From NCBI GenBank assembly GCA_949316235.1, contig OX438758.1:10263731-10327730 (forward strand): DNA of 64,000 bases. The letters run 5' to 3'. Below are positions 46,620 to 57,860 of the stretch, piece by piece. A program made the translations under genes and the position numbers. Source of the stretch: Oegoconia quadripuncta. Taxonomy: Eukaryota; Arthropoda; Insecta; Lepidoptera; Autostichidae. A model generated the notes under the pieces. The model did not search any database and had not been told where the DNA came from. It was given only the letters and a program-made list of their open reading frames with translations. How positions within the stretch are numbered: the stretch's first letter is position 1; each line of letters opens with the position of its first letter.

Positions 46620-46895
46620 TCGTCTGACCTCGGTCTAGCCGCCGGCGCCGGCGCCGCAGAGTCTGCGTCTGAGATCTGTATCTTCACTGCGTAACCACCC
46701 CCACCCGCTCCCCCATTCATCTGTTTAGTCGTAACGTTCGCCATCTATTTTTAGTTCGACGTGTTTGTTTTTTCGGTTAAGTTTTCCTATTTGTGAACGC
46801 CTCGATGAGATTTGTTTTGTGTCCATATATTTGATTGAAGACTTCAGTTAGTTGTAGCGAGTTACTTGGAGAGATCTACGGCGGATCCAGGACAG
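46620..46895 (+). other. Candidate 5' (first) exon with splice donor
   Basis: A GC-rich block (GCCGCCGGCGCCGGCGCCGC at about 46638) passes into sequence typical of insect 5' UTRs and ends at ATCCAGGACAG|GTAAGG, a strong donor with the exon end at 46895. An initiator-like ACTTCAGTTAG lies at about 46841-46851 and an AGATC downstream-element-like word about 27 nt later. No long frame is open, so it would be non-coding. The first coding exon would lie further right, possibly beyond 49 kb or outside the window. Confidence 0.4.
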
Positions 46896-47337
46896 GTAAG
46901 GATGAGTAGTGATTTATTTTCTGAAGTTTCATAATAATTTTAAAAAATTAATGCCAAATGTACTTACATTGTTCTTTAAAAAAACACAGAATACTCAGTC
47001 AGTCACTCAGTCAATCTGTTCTTTGACAAATAATTAGGTAGAGGCTGGTAGAGATCACTTTGTGCAATAAATCGGCCTTCCTACTTAATTTTAAGTTAAA
47101 ATTTATTTTCTCTGAGAGGAGGTTCTCAATTCGGCCGTTTTTTTTCTACGTAAGTATGTTAAATATTAAAATTGTATGAAGTACAAACAAACTAATCAAT
47201 TGTTGGATAGTATATAATGCAAAGAATCCAACCAGAACGCTGCAAGTACACAGTGAGTTAAGTCTACCGAGAGCTTCTAGCTTGAAATCTTCACCTAACT
47301 GGACTCATGGCGTCAAAGATTACTAAAAGTGAAAAGT

Positions 47338-47669
47338 GAAGGACTGTGGCGCAGTCGCATTTGCGTTTCGTTTTCGATTAGCGAAGTTAAGCAATGTCTT
47401 CGGTCAGTCCTTGGATGGGTGACCACTAGTGGCATTTTAATACGAGTGTTTCCGTGCTTGGGAGGGCACATTAACTAGACGGTCCCGGTTGTTGTCGTTA
47501 AGCCAAGACGGTGGCCTACATGGGCGGTTTAAAAACACTGACTGTCCGGTGGCCACTATTCTCACACAAATCCACCAATCCCCGGTGATGGATTATGACC
47601 CATACCCTCTTCCAGTCAGATGAGGATGTGCCCCAAAAGGACGGACGTGTAAGATGATGATGATGATGA
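47338..47669 (+). repeat. 5S-rRNA-derived SINE
   Basis: GCGAAGTTAAGCAATG and CTTGGATGGGTGACCACTAG closely follow the middle and 3' half of insect 5S rRNA, with the internal pol III control region. After about 110 nt the sequence departs into a body (AAGACGGTGGCCTACATGGG, CAGTCAGATGAGGATGTGCC) and ends in (GAT)n. This is the layout of SINE3-type elements. Divergence and lack of the 5S 3' end rule out a functional 5S gene. Confidence 0.85.
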
Positions 47670-47791
47670 AAAGTGTATTCACAGCTCATAACATAAACTT
47701 TAAATTAACAGCTTAAACTACTAAAGGTCAGGAGTATATAAAAATCATCACCTACCTAGATAGCGGATAAACGTTTATTTTAAACTTACCT

Positions 47792-47975
47792 TTCCGGAAT
47801 AACTTTATCGCGAATATGTTTAATTAATTTATCCCGCGGGAAGTACTCACTTTATGGGGATAAAAAATATCCTGTTTTAATCCAGGGTAAAGTTCTATCT
47901 ATGTACTAAATTTCATTAAAATCCGTTTAGCCCTTTCGCCGTGATTAAGCAACAAACAAAATAGTATTAGTTAGA
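47792..47975 (+). repeat. Dispersed repeat family A
   Basis: TTATCCCGCGGGAAGTACTC, AAAATCCGTTTAGCCCTTTC and CGTGATTAAGCAACAAACAA. Confidence 0.7.
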
Positions 47976-48351
47976 TACATGACTCCGGGGTAAATAGCAA
48001 CATTTACCTTTTTCGGAATTCGAACCGACAATCGTAGCAATTTTTATAAAATCAGTTGATATTGTGTGATGCGTTTTTTGTCACTAGGTACTATTTTTAA
48101 TGTTGCAGGGTAATAAGTGTATGTCCAATGCTTCTAACGATTGGTTTCTGGATCACAAATCTAAGTCAAGCGAACAACCCAAAAAACCAAACATTAATGA
48201 AGTCGGTAAAAAAGTGGAGCAATGATCCGTTTTGAATTTAAAACTGTTCTCGATGTGTGTACGTATTTATTTATATTTATTTTATATATTTATGTAATTG
48301 ATTCTATGCATTATAGCAATATGTATATACATTATGGAATATAGTATATAC

Positions 48352-48574
48352 TTGCTTTCCGCCGGTTGCTTCGCCTGCGTGGAGTAACTTTATCGCAGAA
48401 ATTTGTTTATCCCGCGGGATCTACTCACTTTATCGGGATAAAAAATATTCTATGTCATAATACAGGTTTTTCACCTACATACCAAATTTCATCCAAATTT
48501 GTTCATCCGTTTCGCCGTGATTGAACAATAAACAAACAAATATCCAAACTTTCGCATTTATAATATTAGTTAGA
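48352..48574 (+). repeat. Dispersed repeat family A, full
   Basis: GCTTCGCCTGCGTGGAGTAA, TTATCCCGCGGGATCTACTC, TCATCCGTTTCGCCGTGATT, end CTTTCGCATTTATAATATTA. Confidence 0.8.
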
Positions 48575-48599
48575 TCTATATATAATTACTTGTTATTTA

Positions 48600-49295
48600 C
48601 CTACTTACATACTGTATGTTTGTATGTTTGTCTTTAACTACTGGAAGAAAACCCGCTGTGAGATAAGTCTGCCTTTGTGCATATATTTAAGCAAATTTGT
48701 TTTATATTTCTTTTCGGTTTGCAAACAAACAAACGCATTATATAATTTACAAGCTTACGAGTATATATATATCTACAAAAATCACGAGTACCTACGTATC
48801 TACTCTAGACTCCTTTAGTTAAAACGGTGAATAAACTTCTTCGGACCTATGTCAATAAAAAGCGGGACGGATCGCCATTGCTTGTCTGTGGATTTATCGT
48901 TGCTGAAATACTTTATTATAATTTTATTATTTTAGTCTTCTGATGAAAATAGACTACTGACTAAAAATAGATGAAGCGTCACTAAAATAATGACGTCATC
49001 TCGTCATACATAGTATAGTATGATCAAGGAGAGAGCCATACTGACAGTGAGAAAGGTCTATAACGTAGCGTTTCTACGCCGTAGCGGCTGGAGTCGTAGC
49101 AAATCATCTTCATCTACGTCTTTAGGTACAGAACTTCGCCGCTACGATGAATTTCATAATGTTGGGTAAATAATGAATTGACTTCGGATTGCCATAGCAC
49201 AAAATATTATAACGAAAAGTATAAAAAATCTTGATAGTCGTTATTTATTATTGTGTAAGTTTTGAAGGAACTACCTTACCCATACATGCGCGTGG
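48600..49295. other. AT-rich stretch, nothing recognised
   Basis: A TGACGTCA lies at about 48989. No gene seen. Confidence 0.4.
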
Positions 49296-49299
49296 GTGT

Positions 49300-49862
49300 A
49301 TTTTGGCGGGTAGTCAGCGCGCATGCGTCGACATCGGCTGTCCGCAGTCCTGCCACCATTCTTCAGTTGCAAACAAGCTGTCGTGATATTTCGACGTCAT
49401 GACCCCGCGCACAACCATACGACCGTATTACCAACAAAAAACGAACTAAAAACATTCACCCAACGCGAAAACCAGTGAAAAACGAAACGGAAGCCGCTAG
49501 TGTCGAAGTTCCGAGTGTCATTGTGCTCAGAGAGGCGTGAAACGGTAAACAAATAGGCGAAGTGCCATAGCGATTTTTGTGAATGAATTTAAGATGGTGG
49601 ACGACCGCGCGAGCGGGCCGGGGTAGCGGCGTGTTTTGGTTCTGTGGTTGTCTGTGGTGGTCGGCTGGGTTTCTGTGAGGGTTCTGTGAGGTGTGGTGTG
49701 GTGAAAGCAAACGTGAGTGCGGGAGCCCGCGTGGGCCGTGCGCGTGTTTGCGTGCGATCGAAGTGGATGAATGACGACGACGTGGGCGGTCCGCAGCTAA
49801 TATCTGTTTGATAACGCTCTGCCGCACGACTATCTATCCAATAACGACACGGGCCCGCTCCT
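49300..49862 (+). other. CpG-rich 5'-UTR-like exon/promoter region
   Basis: About 550 bp of GC- and CpG-rich sequence in AT-rich surroundings. An initiator-like CTTCAGTTGC (49358-49367) is followed by AAC/GAAA-rich 5'-UTR-type sequence. It has short upstream frames on the plus strand: a 10-codon frame from AAGATGGTGG (MVDDRASGPG, stop) and a 14-codon frame (MNDDDVGGPQLISV, stop). A donor-like ATAG|GTAAAAG lies at about 50104. The 123-codon frame on the minus strand here shows no domain and is most likely a by-product of the GC-rich composition. Together with the 46.6-kb exon this may be an alternative promoter of one gene. Confidence 0.4.
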
Positions 49863-50109
49863 TGTCAACTATTATTTTTAGATCAGACGAACCCGTGACC
49901 GTTAGAGCCCTTTATAGAATCGCGTCGATATAATCACAGTCCGCGTTAAGGAGGTTGTCTTGTGCGTCCATACATAACACATTATAATATCTAACGACGC
50001 TACTGCCGCGGAATATGTTGTAGTAATCGCGAATGTTATTGATTGTGTAAATAAATATTTGTTTTTGTTATAACTTTGCTCGTAAACTTTCTGTTCTTTG
50101 TATAGGTAA

Positions 50110-50590
50110 AAGATAGTGACATCACGATATTTAATATTTTTAAATCAATTTAATTAGAATTTCAGAACTATTAGAGTAGTTATACAAACTTTTTCTATTC
50201 TTAGACATTCGTATTCGTTTTTAAATAAACTTTAAGCATTTTTATTTCATCGGGCGATACATAATATCATTTGTTGAATGGCAATTTAAATCTACTGGGA
50301 AACAATAATAGGGCTCATTGCCTTTATCTGTCAGTCAGTATATCCAAGCCACTATCACCGCTTCGGAAAAGGAAATCGTCTGTGGGAAAAGAAGCGACGC
50401 AATAAACCTCCAGGATTATAGACCACTTATTTTTTTAGAGAAAATATAAAATTAATACCAAGCGTATTTCGTGTCATTCTAATTCAATACAAATTTTGTA
50501 ATAACCTTTTATTGCTAATGTTATTTTCACATTATCTTTATTTTTTTAGTTACATTAATGATATCCTCAGGTATCTGAACTAGTCAATTA
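50110..50590. other. AT-rich stretch, nothing recognised
   Basis: No supported feature. Confidence 0.4.
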
Positions 50591-50591
50591 A

Positions 50592-50766
50592 TATTATGAT
50601 TGCGAAAGTTTGTGCGTGTGTATGTATGTTTGTGACCTCTTCACGCCTAAACGGTTGGAAGGATTTGGATGAAATTTGGTTGTTAGACAGATTAGGACGT
50701 GGATTAATTTTTTTTGCTGAACCAATTTTGGTGAAATCTTCCACGGAAGGACGGAAAGCTAGTAAA
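50592..50766 (-). repeat. Dispersed repeat family B
   Basis: Minus-strand copy: GTGACCTCTTCACGCCTAAA, GGATTTGGATGAAATTTGGT and TTTTGCTGAACCAATTTTGG. Confidence 0.75.
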
Positions 50767-50769
50767 GTT

Positions 50770-51655
50770 ATAAAAAAGTGTATAAATGGTGTATGTCTTT
50801 GCTTAGTCTGAACGTAAGGTGTAGCCAATTTGTCCGATATATATACGATTCAATAAGTTATTCAAATATTATCGTACGTTGCTAAATGTCATCAAAATAT
50901 ATAAATAACAGTGTCTCCTATATCACGTTGTCATTTTGTCTCCTGTTGTTTTAACAAGAGGATTAAAAGAAATGTACGATCTATTTAATTTCTGTTCCCG
51001 CCTCGCTGCCGATTTTACAATAAGCCCCGAGTCTAATCCAATTTATATAATTTGCACGAAATACAAGTAACTACCTAATTATACATAATTGAGCAATTGT
51101 AGCAAAATAATGCATTTAGGAAACACTTTCAAAGTAATCCTCGTCGAATCCGAGCCATTCGTTTTGGGACCCTTTAAAGCCCGACTTCAATAAGCTATAC
51201 TCGTAAATGTTGCGTAAATTGGAATATATTTCCAAGCCTAATCCGAGATTTATAAGTTAACCAAAATCTATTTTATAATTCCATTTGTGTCCTCAACGGA
51301 AAACTTTGAAAACGTTAACGATAAATTATTTATTCCATAGGTCATTAAACATTAAAAACAGAAGAAAATTGTGTGAAGTTTGACATTAGACTGTAGTGAG
51401 TAAAGTGCAATGGAGTATTATCTCTCGTACAATTGGTGACTGCTAACTGACCGTTAGTGTGACTATCGAACTGACCAATAGTGTGTCGCTTAAATATGAG
51501 CGGCAAAACAATTCGTTGCCCGACACCGCTATGACTACACCAATCCAGGCGCCGAAAGCTGCCAGCAGAGTATGATAAAGGTTTGTTCCTTGCATCATAA
51601 AAATAGTTTAAAAACTTATGACCTAACCTTTGACTCAGTGTTATCAATATGATCA
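50770..51655. other. AT-rich stretch, nothing recognised
   Basis: A minus-strand frame of 106 codons (51345-51665) has no recognisable motif and ordinary composition; not called. Confidence 0.4.
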
Positions 51656-51659
51656 CTAG

Positions 51660-51787
51660 TAGCATGACAGGCGTGATAAACGTTTATGTCGCGCAAGATA
51701 ACATTTGTCCTGCTCATTCACTTGTCCGAAATATACAACTATTCCACTCTAACACCTACGTTGCGCGCGACAAACGATGTCATGCTA
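51660..51787 (+). mobile_element. MITE B, copy 3 (complete)
   Basis: Ends TAGCATGAC and GTCATGCTA are inverted repeats; subterminal GATAAACGTTTATGTCGCGC and TTGCGCGCGACAAACGAT. 128 bp, non-coding. Confidence 0.8.
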
Positions 51788-52139
51788 CGGGGGCTGGTTT
51801 ACACAAAATTCTCGAATTACGATCCCCATTTGTATTTCGCTTTTTGATATAGATAATTTAAGATACGCAATCCCCTATTAGACTATTGTGATATATATCG
51901 TCGTGACACCAACATCTTAAAATAAAGAAAAATTTAAAAAATACCAAAATTAATAACTATAGGGATAACGTCTCCGTATACATTTTTCTTGTATTTGGAG
52001 TCGAAACCATAGGACAGCGGGGGTCGGGCTCTCTTTAATTTTCAATATTTCAAACCGCTTACGCGATATCACTGGTGACCCGAGAGCTGGCAATTTCCTC
52101 GCACAACGCTTAAGTATCTACCTATATCCAGGGAGAAAA

Positions 52140-52365
52140 GGGTGTTACCAGACCAGTCGATCGATCGATGGGAGAATGCAATAGTCGACGTCGATCGAGC
52201 TGCTTGATCAGCCCGAACGCTACCGGTGCCATCGAACGGTAAGCGATCAATTGATTAGTCGAACGGTATCTGTGGATCAATTAAAGCTACCAAACCAGTC
52301 AATCAACTTCGATCGACGTTGACCGATGCCGTCGATCGACAATCTATATTGGTGTGGTAACACCC
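52140..52365. mobile_element. MITE with GGGTGTTACC ends and ATCGATCGA-rich interior
   Basis: GGGTGTTACCAGACCA and TGGTGTGGTAACACCC are 16-bp inverted repeats with one mismatch, bounding 226 bp. The interior repeats TCGATCGA, GTCGATCGA, CGATCGACG and similar words many times on both strands. No target duplication is seen; no coding capacity. Confidence 0.75.
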
Positions 52366-52767
52366 ATACGCTACCAGCGTTTTGGGTACTTTGTTCGCGG
52401 TCCCAATTTTTTACATTTGTTCTAGTTTATATTTAAATTCGATCTATTCACATTTTCACTCATGAAGAAGACCTAACTAAATTATTAAAACTTTCTTTCA
52501 TATTGCAAAAGCTATAAGGCAATAGTAAAATGATAATTGCTACTACTTAACTCCGTATTCTGTACATATAAACCACAAAGTGAATGCGTGCAATTTTACA
52601 CGAACTGCAATATGAACAGCTCTAGTCTAATCTCAATGCTAAAGAAACTGCATGAAAGAATTAATTTGATTGATTTAAAATTCCAAGCTTTTAAGTTGCA
52701 ATTAACATTCCAAGGTGCATTTAACTTCTTTTCTTTATATATAAAGGGTTATATAATATAAGTGAGT

Positions 52768-53088
52768 CATTCATCTTCAAGATGCGTTTTTTTATCGTTA
52801 GGAAAAAAATAGGGTACATACCTATAATTAGGTAAGTGCACAAAGTGAAATAGAAGTTATTGTCATTTTTTTTTTGGTTTTAAAAACCATCATTAACGCA
52901 TGCACCGGCCGGTGATTGATATGTGACCGGCAGGATTCGTAGGGTTTCTATCATATGAAATTTTTTGGAACTCATCAAGTTTTATTTATTTATTTGATTT
53001 AATGATGACGTAATTATGTGGAATAGGCTACAAACGCGACCGTCAAATCACACAAAGCTTTATTCGACGATGATTTTGAAAACAAATA
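52768..53088 (+). mobile_element. MITE E, copy 2 (right end lost)
   Basis: GATGCGTTTTTTTATCGTTA, AAGTGAAATAGAAGTTATTG, GCACCGGCCGGTGATTGATA and GTAATTATGTGGAATAGGCT follow the order of 37102-37506. The right inverted repeat is absent. Confidence 0.7.
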
Positions 53089-53314
53089 ATTACACCACCT
53101 TGTGACGAGGTGTTCAACCTCGACCTTTTTTCGTTTGGATGCTAATTGGTTTTTACTTTTTTGGAATTGGATTCAAAATTCGAAATTCTAAATTGATTTC
53201 TGAAACAGGGGACAGTCGTTTTCCGGGTCAGCTACGAAGAGGACGTTTTCCACTCTTCTCTTTAAAAAAACCTGTTTTTGACCTATAGTAATAATCTGTG
53301 CGAGTGATTAATAA

Positions 53315-53545
53315 ATGCTAACTACCACTATTTATATCTGTTTAATCGTCTTCACTGCTTCTGCTGGACCAATAGGCCCGGATTCCACGGCCCTGTCTCA
53401 TCTCCCACGGCGCCCAACTCGCATCTTCAAACAACCGTCGGCAACCCAGGTGGGACCCGACCACCCGTCGCAACCTGATCCTGCCAATACGTTCTATTTC
53501 ACTTACTTTGTCTTCATTTGCTATCTATCGAGTTCAGAGAATTAA
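53315..53545 (+). CDS. Candidate small secreted protein or first exon, unknown
   Basis: ATG at 53315, preceded in frame by two stop codons, opens 76 codons. The N-terminus (MLTTTIYICLIVFTASAG) looks like a signal peptide, with predicted cleavage after ASA. Residues 19-58 are proline-rich with basic PRRPTRIFK. Third positions of codons there are mostly G or C, unlike the flanks, which supports coding. The last 18 residues are hydrophobic and AT-rich. A donor-like ACCCAG|GTGGGA after codon 45 suggests the true exon may end there. No family recognised; not a known antimicrobial peptide that I can name. Confidence 0.4.
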   Translation: MLTTTIYICLIVFTASAGPIGPDSTALSHLPRRPTRIFKQPSATQVGPDHPSQPDPANTFYFTYFVFICYLSSSEN

Positions 53546-53585
53546 CGTCATTGGTATGAGATTGCCGTGGTTTTCAGTTTGCTAG

Positions 53586-53668
53586 GTAAAGATTCCACAA
53601 GGTTCAATTCTCGGGCTTTTAATATTTTTGTTTATATTAATGATTTACCCAATTATATCGAGGCCAAG
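53586..53668 (+). pseudogene. LINE reverse transcriptase fragment
   Basis: One frame gives IPQGSILGLLIF and, after a one-base shift, FVYINDLPNYIE: the jockey-type RT motif VPQGSxLGPLLFxxYINDLP. Very short and frameshifted. Confidence 0.7.
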
Positions 53669-54699
53669 TGAGAAAAGAGTCGTAACTGAAGAAACAATAA
53701 TATACTGACGTCATTTCTTTTCTATTAAAAGGCGATAAGTAACGACGTGAATAGTGTTATGTCTATGGATTCTGGTAGTCTATGGTTCAAAAGTAGTATT
53801 AATGCATTTCTTAATTCAAGGGGTAAAAAATTATCAATCGCAATCATTTCATATTTTTCTTAACTTGAAATTTCAGGCTTTCCCCAAAGACAATGAGCAT
53901 TAAACTTAAGGGTTGCTCTTTTTAAATTGGTATTTGGTGTGGAGCATAATGTTGGGGTCCGACAGCGTGTCTAACGATGAGATCGTCCACCCTGGGGTTC
54001 TATTAAATAATTTCACCGTTATCGTCATCGCTTACGTTCCGACATGTGATTGGTTGACGCAGCGCTCGCTCGGCAATTTGACGGTTTCTCATTGATCAAC
54101 GTAATCGATGACGTTACCGATGAAGTAATGTAATCTAAGGGCTAGTGTAATAAAGGCTTAAATCACATATGAGTCGATTAATTGTAAGAAATAAGACTCG
54201 ATTTTATATACCAGTCAGCATTATGTATTTTACGACCTATATTCCAAGTGATAGGAAATTACCATTCCATCCTAATGTATCTCTGCTGCCAACATGATGT
54301 AACTGGCAGACTCGCAGACATCCAGTCTGGGATGATTGCCAACTCCTCCGTAAGACTTGCGATTTGTTAGACGTCTGGATTGCTTCACAAATTACTTACA
54401 GGCTTTAATGAGTATTATCATATTAATTGTACCATGCCACCATACTTAGTAAATTAACAAATTAATTGGTGTAATCACCTTTAAAATTATTTTGGCGGTT
54501 GACGTGGTGAAATATATTTGACATTTCAGAAAAAATTAGATTTGGAATATTGAAAAAAAAAACATAATTTTATCTTGGTTCTGCAGACAAAGAGAAAAGG
54601 ATTATAATTACAACAAATTGTACTAATTACACATAACTAAAGAACAGAAACCTACCTACAGAAAATACATAATTGTAATTTAAATTAAAAAAACCTGGC

Positions 54700-54860
54700 C
54701 TTGGAATATGTGTTCACGTCATGTGTACCACACCACATTGCAGGTCGCCGCCTTGAGGCAAGTTGCCCAGAAGGCTGGCCGCATTAACCCGTTGTTTGGC
54801 TAAGCTAATGCGTTCAGTCATGTCTGCATGTCTGTCTGTGGCATTTTAACGCTAAACCAG
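54700..54860. repeat. Repeat with GTCTGTCTGT context
   Basis: GCCTTGAGGCAAGTTGCCCA and GTTCAGTCATGTCTGCATG share their context with 5985-6075. Non-coding. Confidence 0.35.
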
Positions 54861-54966
54861 CTTAACAGATATTCAAGTAGTCACTAGACACGCCAGGTGG
54901 ACAAAGCTCAAAAACCGATAGCACGAGAGCTAATCTACGAAAAATTGTAATTTACAAATTATTGTA

Positions 54967-55160
54967 CAGGCGGCAACACAATTAAGGTAACAGGTCTTTA
55001 TTTATAAATATTTGTACGTTAAACTTGAATAGTTTAACTGAAATTTATCTATCACATGATGACATGAAAGGTGTAAAGGAAAATATAACAAAATACAACC
55101 AAACCTCTCCAAACAATATCATAAAAATTAAGTGTGCTCCCTTAATTGTGTTGCCGACTG
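54967..55160. mobile_element. Tc1/mariner-type MITE, TA-flanked
   Basis: CAGGCGGCAACACAATTAAG on the left and its inverted partner, with one mismatch, on the right bound 194 bp; TA flanks both sides (54965-54966, 55161-55162). AT-rich interior, no transposase. Confidence 0.75.
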
Positions 55161-55164
55161 TACC

Positions 55165-56065
55165 GGGATACTTTGTATAAGAACTTTGTGAAAGAACTTT
55201 GTTAAACTAATATTTTTCATTGAATTTACTGTGTCTGCTTTTTTGCTAAGAAAAGTTTATTTTGAAAAACAATTCAAATCGGGCATTCGGGCAGAATGTT
55301 CCGCCGTCTGGGGGTAATTTTCCTATTCAGGTATAAATACCTAACTTCTGATTATAAACATGCTTGGATAATTTGTCAACCATAACCTTGACAGTCTACT
55401 TTATTATATTGCGAAGTTCTACTGACAGAGGAATTACTGTTATCTTTGTTGATGGGACTATTAATTTATAAGACCAAATGAAATGGTGAAAATAAATCAG
55501 TGCTTTATATATTTTTCTGGAGCACATTGCTAGAAACTTATGGAACTCATGATATTTAAAAGGTTCTGCAGCTAGAAAATAATTAGGAACCCTTATGATA
55601 TTATGATATTCACCAACAAACACGCGCACACACTAGAATAAGTTTTATTTTATTTTTGTATTTTAGTTTTATATTCACTGATCATTTAATACATTATGTA
55701 CAGTTATACAAAAATAGTCATTAAGAGCTGAGTCTCCTAGCACAGACAATTTTATGCTTAAAAGGAGTCTCCATTATCTACCTGTAAGCGAACTTTGAAA
55801 AAGAAATAAACTTTTTTTTTTTATAATGAGTTGAGTGGTCGCCGTGACAACCCTCACTCTGAGGCAATAAACCATATGTTATACGCTTTGGCCTAACAAC
55901 GTGGTTGTTGAGCACTTTGTGGTACGACGACTGGTTACTTTCCTCCGGTCCCAATTTCACTGTGTCCATTTGTTATTTTCACATTTATACATGTATATGT
56001 GTGTCGCTAAATAGGTCAAATAAACGATTCTTATACTTATGTACTTACATTAAAAATAACAATAT
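55165..56065. other. AT-rich stretch, nothing recognised
   Basis: Short unsupported frames only. Confidence 0.4.
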
Positions 56066-56069
56066 AAGT

Positions 56070-56696
56070 TTAAAAAATGTATCCCATGACACTCCAGGGA
56101 TCATAAGGAATCTAACTACACCATGTACTTCGAAATCGGTCGATCCGATTAGGCTATAGGAGGTGACATAGAAATCTATATATTGGGTTTTTATTCTTCG
56201 TTAATCATATGTACCAATTCCTGCGATTTTCAAAGCTATATCCAAATTTGTTTTTTATTTGGAAAATGGAATATTATTTCAAGGTTTCACATGAAATATT
56301 TTTTTAATTCTGGGCTAAATGACATAATAAAAAATATTTGAACAGAGCGCTTTTCATGTGCTTCCCATAATCATTTCTTAGATTCGCTGAAAGTTTTATA
56401 AAGCGGTTACTTTTAAAAATTAACGCTGCCTATACTTAACTTAATGTTATCCGCTAATACACACAAAGTTTCGCTAAATTTGGATTTGCCGTTCCCAAAA
56501 AAAAATAAAAATGTTTGTATGGAGAAAACAGTCTTAAAGAAATTATTCATACAAAACGCCAATTTCATAGGTAAGCACCTAATACATACATACACTCAAA
56601 AAACATTACCCTCCTTCCTTGGGCAGTCGGGTATAAATACATACAGATAGACTAACAGAGAACCTCCTACTTTTTCGATCGGAGTCGGTTAAAAAT
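56070..56696 (-). repeat. Dispersed repeat family H, split by MITE D
   Basis: 56070-56182 (ATGTATCCCATGACACTCCA, GGCTATAGGAGGTGACATAG) and 56583-56696 (TACCCTCCTTCCTTGGGCAG, CGGAGTCGGTTAAAAA) continue each other once the MITE is removed. Confidence 0.6.
56183..56582 (+). mobile_element. MITE D, copy 3
   Basis: TA flanks at 56181-56182 and 56583-56584. Begins TTGGGT and ends GGTAAGCACCTAA; the interior matches 22525-22945 throughout. Part of the left inverted repeat is deleted. Inserted in repeat family H. Confidence 0.8.
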
Positions 56697-56699
56697 AAT

Positions 56700-57795
56700 A
56701 AGTACAGTTATAACCAGCAAACATAACTTTCACAAGCGACTCACTTACGAAATCCAATTTGTTGTAGAAACAAATCCAAGAATAGTGTGGACATAGCTAT
56801 AGAGGGCTTATTTTAGACGACCTTGGATCGTTCCTGCAGTTGTTCGTTGTATGATACGCGACATCGCAGGCTCGCCACATTGACTTCGTCTGACTATATC
56901 TACCTTCTACTTCAACCGGTGGCCTTCGAACGAAAATTGATTGGTTACCGTTAATTCCACATTTATTTCCTATCCTGCTTGCTTTGGAAAAAATTTTGCC
57001 GAGTTCCACGTTGGGCGCCATGTTCGGATATTATTAGATTTAGCTTTCTTGAGATCTAAGAATAGCAATACATACCAAGAACAGCGTGAACAATTTTCAT
57101 TTATTTTCGTTACCATTATACATTAACTATAACCATTAGCCATGTCTCTACAATAATTGCTTTAAGTAATATTGATACAATTAATGGAACGTTAATAACA
57201 TTTCAATTCATAACCTAATAATTCTAATATATTCTAATATATCATAATTCTACAGATTCTTATCGTACACCACATGGCCTTGACATTCTTTTCATTGTTA
57301 TTGTACTTAGTCACTCAATTCATTATGAAACTTAATTCTAATTTATAAATAAGGAAGTATATTGGTATAACTGATAAACCGAACGAGATAATTGAATAAT
57401 TATTTATATATATATTGCTTAGAGCCTACTTAAAGGTAAACTGAAGTGCGGTCACTCGACCTTCCTCTGTTCAGACGGAAGGGAGGGGGGTTGATGACGT
57501 CAACCTTCGATGACAATGGATCCTTCACTCGGAGTGCCGGTTAATTATTCTGTCTCGTCTGGCTCTTTCTGCTCACATCATGTATCAGCAGCTTAAGAAA
57601 GGTAATGGGAGTAAACGATTTGCATCGTTCTTACGTAGGAAATTTGACTTATTGGTCACGATAGGCAGACGAGATGGCGATCATTATATATATCTGTTTA
57701 AAACTATTTTCTGATAACATTACTATAAGTAAATTTAATTTATTTACTTGGAACTTAATAAAATAGGATAAAATAAAATTATAATCTATATATAT
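56700..57795. other. AT-rich stretch, nothing recognised
   Basis: A G-rich run (GGAAGGGAGGGGGGTTGATG) with TGACGTCA at 57495-57502 is the only departure. No gene supported. Confidence 0.4.
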
Positions 57796-57798
57796 GTA

Positions 57799-57860
57799 CA
57801 GCCAGCTGCAAAGAAATATGACTGTATGTACGGGGGGTCATGTTTCTCTGCAGGCGACTG
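57799..57860. mobile_element. 62-bp TA-flanked mini-foldback
   Basis: CAGCCAGCTGCAAAGAAATA on the left is mirrored (four mismatches in 25) on the right; TA on both sides. Almost only terminal repeats are left. Confidence 0.6.

Noticed and set aside
47370..47460. 5S rRNA gene
   Set aside because: Only part of 5S is matched, with many differences, and it continues into a repeated SINE body.
49456..49827. 123-codon minus-strand ORF
   Set aside because: Rich in H, P, R and S as expected from the reverse of a GC-rich 5' UTR; no domain, and plus-strand promoter-like signals fit better.
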